Positions 34,106 through 43,300 of a stretch of 64,000 bases of DNA are shown here, one piece after another. Origin of the DNA: CAYINU01 sp964364855 (lineage in GTDB: Bacteria; Margulisbacteria; Marinamargulisbacteria; CAYINU01); NCBI GenBank assembly GCA_964364855.1, contig CAYINU010000002.1:1-64000 (forward strand). Reading direction: 5' to 3'. A program made the translations under genes and the position numbers. Positions within the stretch are counted from its first letter, which is position 1, and each line of letters opens with the position of its first letter. Below the pieces are notes generated by a model. The model ran no database searches, was not told the DNA's origin, and saw nothing but the letters and a program-made list of their open reading frames with translations.

Positions 34106-34294
34106 GTGAGCAATACGATGAAAGATTTTTTTGCTGACTATCGCGCCGAACTGCGCCATGTGACTTGGCCGTCCCGAGAGGTCGTTGTCCGTGCCTCTGT
34201 CTTGATTGTGCTAATGGTCTTTGCTGCAGTGATTTACGTAGGTGTGTTAGATATGATCTTTGCCAAAGGCGTCCTTTTATTAAAGTTGCAGTAA
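34106..34294 (+). CDS. secE: Preprotein translocase subunit SecE
   Basis: A 62-residue single-span SecE: DFFADYRAELRHVTWPSREVV amphipathic helix, then one membrane segment (ASVLIVLMVFAAVIYVGVLDMIF). The short form has only the essential third helix of E. coli SecE. GTG 34106 or ATG 34118 could be the start. It clamps the two halves of SecY, which is encoded later in the same superlocus. Confidence 0.93.
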   Translation: MSNTMKDFFADYRAELRHVTWPSREVVVRASVLIVLMVFAAVIYVGVLDMIFAKGVLLLKLQ

Positions 34295-34327
34295 TCCCGT
34301 TGTAATCCAAAACAGTTAGGAAACAAA

Positions 34328-34930
34328 ATGACTAACCAACCTTCAAACGAAGCGCAAATCGAAACCGAATATCCCCGAAGCACCGCGACGGCGACGGAGC
34401 CTGCTCGCTTTTGGTATATTTTGCAGTGCTACTCCAATCATGAAAATAAAGTTCGCGACCGCATTCAACAGCTTATTGATGACAAGGTGTTCAATGGCAA
34501 GGTTGCTCGCGTCCTTGTCCCTCAAGAAGAAACCGTTGAAATCCGCAACAACAAGCGCGTTGAAAGTACCGCTAGAATTTTTCCCGGGTATGTATTTGTC
34601 GAAGCGGCAATGGACGATGAAGTTGGTTTCGAAATTCGCCGTATTCCTGGGGTCGTGAAGTTTATGGGGACCAAGTTCGCACCGTCCCCTGTTACTGAAA
34701 ACGAAATTCTCAAGGTATTGCGTAAAGTGGGTGACAAATCCAAAAAAATCGAAGTTGACTTCGAAATGGGTGAGGTTGTCAAAGTTGTCGACGGTGCATT
34801 CCGTGGATATTCTGGTCCGATCTCTGATATTTCTCCGGAACGTGGTAAATTGAAGGCTTTGATTTCTATTTTCGGCCGCGAAACGCCGGTAGAGCTGGAT
34901 TTCGATCACGTCGAAAAAATTGTGAACTAA
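34328..34930 (+). CDS. nusG: Transcription termination/antitermination factor NusG
   Basis: A 200-residue NusG. The NGN domain is RFWYILQCYSNHENKVRDRI, with FPGYVFVEAAMDDE and IRRIPGVVKFMG; the C-terminal KOW domain is GEVVKVVDGAFRGYSGPISD and VELDFDHVEKI. A polar N-terminal extension of about 25 residues (Gln/Glu/Thr-rich) precedes the fold. It couples RNA polymerase to Rho or to ribosomal S10, whose gene is in the same superlocus. Confidence 0.96.
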   Translation: MTNQPSNEAQIETEYPRSTATATEPARFWYILQCYSNHENKVRDRIQQLIDDKVFNGKVARVLVPQEETVEIRNNKRVESTARIFPGYVFVEAAMDDEVGFEIRRIPGVVKFMGTKFAPSPVTENEILKVLRKVGDKSKKIEVDFEMGEVVKVVDGAFRGYSGPISDISPERGKLKALISIFGRETPVELDFDHVEKIVN

Positions 34931-34947
34931 GTTTGGAAGGGTAGATC

Positions 34948-35379
34948 ATGGCAAAGCAAAAGCAGCTCAAAACCATTGTTAAATTGCAGATCGCCGGCGG
35001 AAAGGCGACGCCTGCGCCTCCGATCGGTCCTGCGCTCGGTCAGCACGGTGTCAGTATCATGGACTTTTGTAAGGCATACAATGACCGTACGAAAGACAAG
35101 GTCGGTACTATCGTCCCCGTCGAAATCAAAATTTATGATGATCGCAGTTTTGACTTTGTTCTCAAGACGCCGCCAGCCAGTCAGTTGATTTTAAAAGCCA
35201 TTGGCAAGGAAAAGGGCTCAGCAAAACCCAATCGCGACAAGATCGGACGTATTAGACGCAGCCAGCTGGAAGAAATTGCCAAGATTAAAATGCCGGATCT
35301 CAATGCCAACGATTTGGATCAGGCTGTTCGGATCGTGATGGGATCATGTCAAAGCATGGGGGTAGAGGTAGAGTCATGA
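34948..35379 (+). CDS. rplK: Ribosomal protein L11
   Basis: A 143-residue GTPase-centre protein: KTIVKLQIAGGKATPAPPIG, ALGQHGVSIMDFCKAYNDRT, and the C-terminal rRNA-binding domain GRIRRSQLEEIAKIKMPDLNA. Normal length; a usual PrmA and thiostrepton-site protein. The stop overlaps the rplA start (ATGA). Confidence 0.97.
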   Translation: MAKQKQLKTIVKLQIAGGKATPAPPIGPALGQHGVSIMDFCKAYNDRTKDKVGTIVPVEIKIYDDRSFDFVLKTPPASQLILKAIGKEKGSAKPNRDKIGRIRRSQLEEIAKIKMPDLNANDLDQAVRIVMGSCQSMGVEVES

Positions 35380-36074
35380 AACGCGGAAAAAAATACACAG
35401 AGAAGGCGGCTTTGGTAGAGGCCAATCAGGCCTACTCACCGGATCAAGCAATGAGCCTGGTCAAACAAACAGCCTATGCCAAATTCCCAGAGAGTGTAGA
35501 AATTCATTTTAAGCTTGGCATCGACCCTCGCCATGCCGACCAGCAAATCCGAGGTACATTGTCTTTGCCTCACGGTACAGGCAAGTCGATTCGGGTTGCG
35601 GTAGTTGCCTCCCCGGACAAGCAAGACGAGGCCAAAAAGGCTGGCGCTGACGAAGTGGGCGGCGCGGAATTGGTAGATAAAATTGCCGGGGGATGGTTTG
35701 AGTTTGACCTTTTGATCGCGACGCCGGATATGATGGCCAAGGTCGGCCGCCTGGGTCAGGTTCTGGGCCCTAAGGGCTTGATGCCCAGCCCAAAAGGCGG
35801 GACAGTGACCCCGCAGGTCGGACAGGCTGTGAAAGAATTCAAGTCTGGCCGTATCGAATATCGTAACGACAAGCTGGGCAATCTTCATGTGGTAATCGGC
35901 AAGGTCAATTTCACCGAAAATCAGTTGGTCGAAAATTACTGGGCAGTTCACGAAACCATCGTGAAGGCCCGGCCTTCGAAGGCCAAAGGCGTCTATATGC
36001 AGACCATCACGGCTTGCTCGACAATGGGCCCTGGTGTTAGCATTGATCCTTTGAAAAATAAAAAGGAAGGGTAA
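35376..36074 (+). CDS. rplA: Ribosomal protein L1
   Basis: A 232-residue L1-stalk protein: MKRGKKYTEKAALVEANQAY, GTGKSIRVAVVASPDKQDEA and RLGQVLGPKGLMPSPKGGTV. I chose ATG 35376, overlapping the rplK stop by 4 bp; an ATG 30 bases upstream adds residues unrelated to the family. L1 is the autogenous repressor of rplKA in E. coli; no binding-site search was possible here. Confidence 0.96.
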   Translation: MKRGKKYTEKAALVEANQAYSPDQAMSLVKQTAYAKFPESVEIHFKLGIDPRHADQQIRGTLSLPHGTGKSIRVAVVASPDKQDEAKKAGADEVGGAELVDKIAGGWFEFDLLIATPDMMAKVGRLGQVLGPKGLMPSPKGGTVTPQVGQAVKEFKSGRIEYRNDKLGNLHVVIGKVNFTENQLVENYWAVHETIVKARPSKAKGVYMQTITACSTMGPGVSIDPLKNKKEG

Positions 36075-36077
36075 TCG

Positions 36078-36614
36078 ATGACAGCTGTTGTGAGAGAAGA
36101 GAAGAAAGAAGCTGTTGCAGATCTGAAGGGCCGGCTTGATGCAGCCGCTTTGACGGTTATTGCAGACTATCGTGGCCTTACTGTGGCCAAGATGCGGCAA
36201 CTACGCCTATCGCTTCGGGAAACAGGCTGTACCGTACAAGTGGCCAAAAACACTTTTACGCAGATTGCCTTAAACCAACTCGGGATTTCCTGCCCGAAGG
36301 ATCTGTTGGAAGGTCCTTCCATCGTGATTACGACCGACACGGATCCTGCAAAAACGGCCAAAGTCATTATTGAATTTGCCAAGGAAAATCAAAACGTTCA
36401 GGTTAAAGGGGGTATTTTTGAGCGCCAGGTGGTTCAGGCTGGCGTGGTGACTGAGTTGGCGAGTTTGCCGTCTCGCGAGGAGTTGATCGCAAGGGCTATC
36501 GGCAGCATCAAGTCGCCGCTTTCTCGTTTGGTCTATACGTTATCAGGTCAAATCTCAAGCCTGGTTTATGTATTAAATTCTGTTAAGGAAAAAAAATCTG
36601 GAGGTGCACAATGA
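36078..36614 (+). CDS. rplJ: Ribosomal protein L10
   Basis: A 178-residue stalk-base protein: EEKKEAVADLKGRLDAAALTV, DYRGLTVAKMRQLRLSLRET and KNTFTQIALNQLG, with a C-terminal helix that binds L7/L12 dimers. Only 3 bp separate it from rplA, so the long L10 leader of many bacteria is absent. The stop overlaps rplL (ATGA). Confidence 0.96.
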   Translation: MTAVVREEKKEAVADLKGRLDAAALTVIADYRGLTVAKMRQLRLSLRETGCTVQVAKNTFTQIALNQLGISCPKDLLEGPSIVITTDTDPAKTAKVIIEFAKENQNVQVKGGIFERQVVQAGVVTELASLPSREELIARAIGSIKSPLSRLVYTLSGQISSLVYVLNSVKEKKSGGAQ

Positions 36615-37030
36615 CAGCAGCTGCGACGGAAGAAAAGCAAGCAGTTGAATTGACTGGAACTGCAAAGGAAATTATTGGATCAATAGAGAAAATGACGGTA
36701 TTGGAACTGTCTAATCTCGTGAAGGCCTTAGAAGATAAATTTGGTGTTGTCGCTGCCGCCCCTGTGGCTGTAGCCGCTGGTGGTGCTGCCGCTGGTGCTC
36801 CTCCTGCCGAGGAAGCCGACGCGAAAATCGATGTTATCTTGAAAGACTCTGGCGATAAGAAAATCCAGGTTTTAAAAGTAGTTCGTGAATTGACTGGCCT
36901 GGGCCTGAAAGAAGCCAAGGACTTGGTAGACTCCGCTCCGAAGCCTATTAAAGAAGGCGTAGAGCGCGAAGAAGCTGAGAAGATTAAGAAGGCTTTGGAA
37001 GAGCAAGGCGCAAAAGTTGAATTTAAATAA
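36611..37030 (+). CDS. rplL: Ribosomal protein L7/L12
   Basis: A 139-residue stalk protein, longer than the usual about 125 because of a 15-residue N-terminal extension (MTAAATEEKQAVELT). The N-terminal dimerisation domain is IEKMTVLELSNLVKALEDKFG, followed by an Ala/Gly/Pro hinge and the factor-binding domain KKIQVLKVVRELTGLGLKEA. It is translationally coupled to rplJ and followed by the rpoB attenuator. Confidence 0.96.
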   Translation: MTAAATEEKQAVELTGTAKEIIGSIEKMTVLELSNLVKALEDKFGVVAAAPVAVAAGGAAAGAPPAEEADAKIDVILKDSGDKKIQVLKVVRELTGLGLKEAKDLVDSAPKPIKEGVEREEAEKIKKALEEQGAKVEFK

Positions 37031-37045
37031 CCTGTAGCAGGTTAG

Positions 37046-37093
37046 GCCGGGAAGGGGTTTTCACCCCTTTCCGGCTGTTTTTTTTCTTTTTTT
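37046..37093 (+). terminator. Rho-independent terminator/attenuator between rplL and rpoB
   Basis: A strong stem, GCCGGGAAGGGGT / ACCCCTTTCCGGC (37046-37075, loop TTTC), is followed by a T-rich tract (TGTTTTTTTTCTTTTTTT). In E. coli a partial terminator at the same place sets the ratio of ribosomal proteins to RNA polymerase. The same use here is likely. No obvious promoter follows before rpoB, so read-through must feed rpoBC. Confidence 0.9.
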
Positions 37094-37122
37094 AGAATCG
37101 ATTTTCTGACGAGGTGACAATA

Positions 37123-40100
37123 GTGATTGGCCTGAAACCAAGACCCCGCATTCCCCTGCACGCTCACGTCCCCAGTGAGATCGTCCCTTATCCTAATTTA
37201 GTTGAGATCCAAACCCAATCTTTTGAAAAATTTGTAAAAGAAGGCATTCGCGATGAACTGAAAGCCATTTCTCCGATTGTGGGGTATGGTGGAAAATTTG
37301 AGCTTGAATTTTTGGATGGCTATCGGTTAGAAAAGTCAACTTATTCTCTGGACGAGTGCCAGCAACGTGAGTTGACGTACTCGGCATCATTGCGCGTACC
37401 GGTTCGCTTGACCAATCGCGAAACTGGCGAGGTTAAAGAGCAAGAAGTCTTTATGAGCGATATTCCGCTCATGACGGATATGGGGACCTTTGTTATAAAC
37501 GGGGCAGAGCGGGTTGTTGTCAGCCAGTTTATTCGATCACCTGGGGTTTATTTCCGCCGCAAGGCCGGCGTGACTAAGGACCGGGAGTCGTTTTTCGCCA
37601 CGATTATTCCAAACAGGGGTGCCTGGCTGGAGATCGAAGCCGATCCCAATCATATCTTGTATGCGCACATCAATAAAATGCGTAAATTGCCGGTGTCCAT
37701 TGTATTGATGGCACTAGGTCTGAATAAAAAGCAAGTCATGTCCAAAATGGTGGACGGTGAGCTTTTGGAGAAGACCTACGAAAAAGCCTCTGTTGAAACA
37801 AAAGAAGAGGCCTTAATGGAGGTTCACCGAAAGCTGCGACCCGGTGATCCGATTACCGTGGAAGGCGCACGCCAGTTATTGCATAACCTTTTCTTTAATG
37901 AGGCGAAGTACGATTTGGGCAGGGTGGGGCGTTATAAAATAGATAAGCGCCTGGACCTGGATATTAACATCGACACGACCGTTCTGACCGTTGATGACAT
38001 TGTCGGCGTGGTGAACTATGTTTTGAAGCTTGTCAAAAAGGAAGGCCATACCGACGATATCGACCATTTGGGCAATCGCCGCATCCGAACAGTGGGTGAA
38101 CAGCTCCAAAAGCAATTCCGTGTTGGATTGGCCCGCCTAGAACGCCTGATTCGTGAGCAAATGGCTGTTAAAGGAAACGAAAAGATTGTTCCGCAGCATC
38201 TCATTAATATCCGGCCTTTGGTGGCTGTGATGCGGGAGTTTTTTGGCAGTTCTCAGCTCAGCCAGTTTATGGACCAAACCAACCCATTGGCCGAAATTGC
38301 ACACAAACGGCGTTTGAGCGCCTTGGGCCCAGGGGGTTTGACAAAAGAGCGTGCCGGATTTGAGGTGCGCGATATTCACCCCTCTCACTACGGCCGCATT
38401 TGTCCCATCGAAACTCCCGAAGGGCCGAATGCCGGGTTGATCGGTCCCTTGGCGACCTTTGCCCGAGTCAACGAGTTCGGATTTATTGAAACTCCGTATT
38501 TGAAGGTTAAAAAGGGGAAAATCACAACGGAGGTTGAGAGTCTGACCGCAGACGTCGAGGATAAGTATTATATTGCACCTTGGGATTCGGAAATTCGCAG
38601 CGGCAAATTAGTTGGCGAGACTATCGTTGTTCGTCACAACCGCGAGTTTAAGATCGTGGATACCGATTTGGTAAACTTCATCGGTGTATCTCCCAAGCAA
38701 TTGGTTGGAATTGCCTGTGCCTTGATCCCTTTCTTAGAACATGATGACGCCAACCGTGCGTTGATGGGATCTAACATGCAACGCCAGGCTGTGCCTTTGG
38801 TTCGCCCCGAGGCACCTTATGTCGGTACCGGTCTTGAGGGTGTAGTTGCCCGGGATTCCTCAGTGCTGCTACACGCCAAGCGCGGAGGCACCGTCAAGAA
38901 GGTAACCGCTCGAGAAGTCATCATTAAAACCGATAAGGGCGAAGATACTTATGCGTTGCAGAAGTATTTCCGCTCCAACCAAAACACCTGTAAAAACCAA
39001 AAACCGATTGTTGCAGTGGGTCAAAAAGTAAAGGCCGGGGATGTCTTGGCAGACGGGGCCTCCACGCAATTCGGCGAGTTGGCGCTGGGCCGCAATATTT
39101 GCGTGGCCTTCTTGCCGTGGGAAGGGTACAACTTCGAAGACGCCATGATCATTTCCGAGCGTCTTGTGAAGGAAGATGTCTTCACTTCCATTCATATTCA
39201 CAAGTATGAGGTTGACGTTCGAGCGACGAAGCTGGGTCCCGAAGAAATCACCCGCGAAATCCCCAATGTGTCCGAAGATGCCCTTCGTAATTTGGACGAA
39301 AATGGGATTATTCGCATCGGGGCATTGGTCAAGGCCGGGGACATTTTGGTCGGTAAGGTAACGCCAAAGGGGGAAACCGAACCACCAGCGGAAGAGAAGC
39401 TGCTTCGTGCCATCTTTGGGGACAAGGCCCGTGACATGCGGGATACCTCATTGAAAGTGTCTTCTGGGGAATCCGGAAAAGTCATCGGAATCCGAGTATT
39501 TTCACGTGAATTGGGCGACGACTTGCCCCCCGGTGTAAATGCTATTGTTCGCGTATATGTAGCCCAATTGCGCAAGATCTCCGTCGGGGATAAGATCGCG
39601 GGGCGTCACGGTAATAAGGGTGTTATATCAACGATTTTACCTGTCGAAGATATGCCCTTCTTGCCAAACGGGGTTCCGGTTGACCTGATGTTAAACCCCC
39701 TGGGTGTCCCTTCTCGGATGAATGTCGGCCAGTTGTTTGAAACCTTGCTCGGTTTGGCGTGCCATGTGTTGGGTACTAACTCCGAAGTCCAATTGTTCGA
39801 CGAAATCTTGGGCCCCGAAGTTTCCGTAACGGCAGTCGAATCCAAGCTGAACGAAGCCGCTAAAGAGTCTGGATATGAGTGGGTTGAGCCTACTGGAAAG
39901 ATTCGGTTGCGTGATGGGCGTACGGGTGAGCCATTCGAGCGGGATGTCACCGTTGGTTATATGTACGTCCTCAAGTTGATTCACTTGGTCGAAGATAAAA
40001 TCCACGCACGATCAACAGGACCGTATTCGCTGGTTACACAACAGCCGTTGGGTGGTAAGGCTCAGTACGGTGGCCAGCGCTTTGGTGAAATGGAGGTATG

Positions 40101-40326
40101 GGCTCTCGAAGCGTATGGTGCCGCGCATACCTTGCAGGAAATGTTGACCATCAAGTCTGACGATTTGACCGGTCGCGCCAAGGCTTACGAGGCGATTATT
40201 AAAGGACGGCCGCTGTCTCGTCCAGGTACACCAGAGTCATTCCGCGTATTGTTGCGAGAGCTTCGTTCCATCGCTTTGGACGTCCGCGTGAAATCCAAAG
40301 ATGGCACCGAAGTAGATACGCGATAG
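37123..40326 (+). CDS. rpoB: RNA polymerase beta subunit
   Basis: A 1067-residue beta subunit, on the short side for bacteria and lacking long lineage insertions. The rifampicin region FGSSQLSQFMDQTNPLAEIA (residues about 372 on) and KRRLSALGPGG have the susceptible residues. GRHGNKGVIS and KAQYGGQRFGEMEVWALEA near the end are catalytic-centre and switch motifs. I chose GTG 37123, eight bases after GAGG; GTG 37114 overlaps that site. Downstream of the attenuator. Confidence 0.96.
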   Translation: MIGLKPRPRIPLHAHVPSEIVPYPNLVEIQTQSFEKFVKEGIRDELKAISPIVGYGGKFELEFLDGYRLEKSTYSLDECQQRELTYSASLRVPVRLTNRETGEVKEQEVFMSDIPLMTDMGTFVINGAERVVVSQFIRSPGVYFRRKAGVTKDRESFFATIIPNRGAWLEIEADPNHILYAHINKMRKLPVSIVLMALGLNKKQVMSKMVDGELLEKTYEKASVETKEEALMEVHRKLRPGDPITVEGARQLLHNLFFNEAKYDLGRVGRYKIDKRLDLDINIDTTVLTVDDIVGVVNYVLKLVKKEGHTDDIDHLGNRRIRTVGEQLQKQFRVGLARLERLIREQMAVKGNEKIVPQHLINIRPLVAVMREFFGSSQLSQFMDQTNPLAEIAHKRRLSALGPGGLTKERAGFEVRDIHPSHYGRICPIETPEGPNAGLIGPLATFARVNEFGFIETPYLKVKKGKITTEVESLTADVEDKYYIAPWDSEIRSGKLVGETIVVRHNREFKIVDTDLVNFIGVSPKQLVGIACALIPFLEHDDANRALMGSNMQRQAVPLVRPEAPYVGTGLEGVVARDSSVLLHAKRGGTVKKVTAREVIIKTDKGEDTYALQKYFRSNQNTCKNQKPIVAVGQKVKAGDVLADGASTQFGELALGRNICVAFLPWEGYNFEDAMIISERLVKEDVFTSIHIHKYEVDVRATKLGPEEITREIPNVSEDALRNLDENGIIRIGALVKAGDILVGKVTPKGETEPPAEEKLLRAIFGDKARDMRDTSLKVSSGESGKVIGIRVFSRELGDDLPPGVNAIVRVYVAQLRKISVGDKIAGRHGNKGVISTILPVEDMPFLPNGVPVDLMLNPLGVPSRMNVGQLFETLLGLACHVLGTNSEVQLFDEILGPEVSVTAVESKLNEAAKESGYEWVEPTGKIRLRDGRTGEPFERDVTVGYMYVLKLIHLVEDKIHARSTGPYSLVTQQPLGGKAQYGGQRFGEMEVWALEAYGAAHTLQEMLTIKSDDLTGRAKAYEAIIKGRPLSRPGTPESFRVLLRELRSIALDVRVKSKDGTEVDTR

Positions 40327-40345
40327 GTCTAAAAGGAGACATTAC

Positions 40346-43300
40346 ATGCTGGTAAATAGCCCAAGTGATTTTGATATTATTGAGATTGGCCTAGCTTCGC
40401 CGGATCGGATTCGTTATTGGTCCCACGGGGAGATCGAAAAGCCTGAAACCATCAATTACCGTACGTTTAAGCCAGAGCGCAAAGGCTTGTTCTGCGAAAA
40501 GATTTTCGGGCCTGTCAAAGATTGGGAATGTTCCTGTGGCAAATACCGACGTGTCCGATACCGCGGTATTGTTTGTGAGCGCTGCGGTGTCGAAGTCACC
40601 CATTCCAAAGTGCGTCGCGAACGCATGGGCCATATCGAGTTGGCTGCTGACGTTGCCCATATTTGGTTCCTAAAAGGGATCCCGAGCTATATGGGATTGG
40701 TTCTGGAGATGTCAGCCCGCCAATTGGAAGAGGTCATTTATTACGATTCTTATATCGTGCTGGACGTCGCGCCGGAGCTCGCCGAAGCGGGGACCCTCCA
40801 TGTGAAGCAAACCCTTTCGACGACAGAATATATGGATCTCAAAGAAAAGTATGGAGACCGGTTCAAGGCCGAAATGGGTGCGTCAGCCATTAAAAAACTA
40901 CTCCAGGCAACGGACTTAAAGCAGCTGACTGCTGAGTTGCGCAAAGATCTGGTGGATTCGAAAGGCCAAAAGAAGCTCAAGGTTATTAAGCGCCTGCGAG
41001 TGGTAGAGTCGTTGTATAAATCCGGCAATCGCCCTGAGTGGATGATTATGGAAGTCATCCCGGTGATGCCGCCAGATCTTCGCCCGATGGTTCAGCTTGA
41101 AGGTGGCCGTTTTGCGACATCGGATTTGAACGATTTGTATCGTCGCGTGGTGAACCGCAACAACCGTCTCAAGCGGCTGATGGATATTGGGGCGCCCGAA
41201 ATGATCGTGCGCAACGAAAAGCGCATGCTTCAAGAAGCAGTGGATGTCTTGATTTCCAACGGCAAACGTGGCCGGTCTGTAACCGGTTCTAACGGACGTC
41301 CTCTCAAGTCCCTAGGCAACATTATCGAGGGTAAACAAGGGCGCTTCCGGCAAAACCTGTTGGGTAAACGGGTCGATTACTCCGGTCGCTCAGTTATCGT
41401 GGTGGGACCGCACTTGAAATTCCACCAATGTGGATTGCCCAAAGAAATGGCTTTGGAATTGTTCAAGCCTTTTGTCATTCGCAAGCTGGTCGAAAATGGT
41501 GTGGTATCCAACGTCAAAAGCGCAAAGCGCAAAATCGAACGCCGCGATGTTATTGTCTGGGACGTTTTGGAAGGTGTTATTAAAGGCCAGTGTGTGCTGC
41601 TAAACCGTGCGCCGACCTTGCACCGTTTGGGAATTCAGGCGTTCCAGCCGATCTTGGTCGAAGGCTCTGCCATTCAGATTCACCCCTTGGTTTGTACGGC
41701 ATTTAATGCCGACTTTGATGGGGACCAAATGGCTGTTCACGTACCGCTTTCTCTGGAAGCGCAAGCTGAAAGCCGACTCCTGATTATGTCGACGAATAAT
41801 ATTTTGTCTCCATCTAACGGTCGCTCCATCATTACGCCGACCCAGGATATGGTCTTGGGTTGCTATTTTCTGACTGTCGACAACCCGGATGCTACCAAGG
41901 GGCGGGGTAAGGCATTTGGTAGCCCAGACGAAGCCATGCGGGCATGGGAGCTTAATGGAGTCGATTTGCAAGCCTCAATTGTTGTTCGCTATCAAGGTAA
42001 ACGTGTCACCACCACCTTGGGTCGTCTGTTGTTTAACATTGCTGTTTTGGAAACGCTGGAAAAATATGGTTTACATACCGATGTTTTTGTTAACCAGACT
42101 GTTGGCAAAAAAGAGATGTCGGATCTGGTTTTTGGCTGGTACACCCAATTCGGAAACGAGGTTACCGCTGAGCTTGCCGACAAGCTTAAAAATCTGGGTT
42201 TCCGCTATTCTACACAGTCCGGCATTTCTATTTCGATCGATGACCTGAAGGTTCCCAAGTCCAAAAAAGGTATTTTGGACAAAGCTGAAGCTGAGATCAG
42301 GCATTTGGACGATATGGTTGCTTCTGGTTCGATTACTCCTCGTGAAAAGCAACTTCGTACCATCGATATTTGGCGTGGTGCAACTCACCAAATATCCGAC
42401 GAAATGCAAGATGCGTTTGGCCCTCTCAATAACGTCTTTATTATGGCGAACTCCGGTGCGCGGGGTAACATCGACCAGGTTCGTCAGCTGGCGGGTATGC
42501 GGGGGTTGATGTCCGACTCTCAGGGCCGGATATTGGTCATTCCGATCAAGTCCAATTTTCGCGAGGGAATGACGCTTACAGAGTATTTCAACGCCTGTTA
42601 CGGGGCCCGTAAAGGGTTGGTTGATACGGCGCTCCGAACCGCCGACTCGGGGTACCTAACTCGGCGTCTGGTGGATGTGGCGCAAGATGTGCTGATCACC
42701 GAAGAAGATTGTGAAACCACCAACGGCATCGACATGCAGCCTGTTCAAGACGGTGTCGAGTCGGTGGTGTCGTTGGCAGAGCAGATTGACGGGCGTATTT
42801 CGCTTGAGACCATTGCGCAAGGTAAGAAAACGATTGTTTCGGCGGGGGAGCTCATTTCTGGCGATGTCTCTCGAAGCATCCAAGACTCCGGTCGGACCTC
42901 CTTTAAGGTTCGCCACCCCTACACTTGCAAGGCGAAACGGGGCATTTGTCAAAAATGCTACGGCTTGGATTTGGCTTCAGGACGGCTGATCAATGTGGGC
43001 GAGGCCGTTGGTATTATCGCGGCGCAGTCCATCGGTGAGCCGGGTACACAGCTGACGATGAGAACCTTCCATACGGGTGGTGTGGATCTTCGCCGTGCGT
43101 CCAAAGTCGAGTTTAAGGCCAAGTTTGCCGGTAAGATTTCTTTTGACGAAACATTAACCGTCTCCCCGGCACGTACGGAAACGGGAGAACAGGTTGTTGT
43201 TGTCACTGGCGAATCTCGCCTTTACAACAACACCAAAACTGGCGAAAAGCGTATTCACCTGTTGCCAAAAGGCAGCCACTTAATGGTCAAAGAAGGCGAC

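Noticed and set aside
34343..34909. A 188-codon open frame on the minus strand
   Set aside because: It is antisense to nusG, whose identity is certain; nothing supports a second gene.
35436..36200. A 254-codon open frame on the minus strand
   Set aside because: It is antisense to rplA and rplJ and has low-complexity, shadow-type composition with no recognisable motif.
37114..37122. Earlier GTG start for rpoB
   Set aside because: The GAGG ribosome site overlaps this GTG, whereas GTG 37123 has correct spacing.
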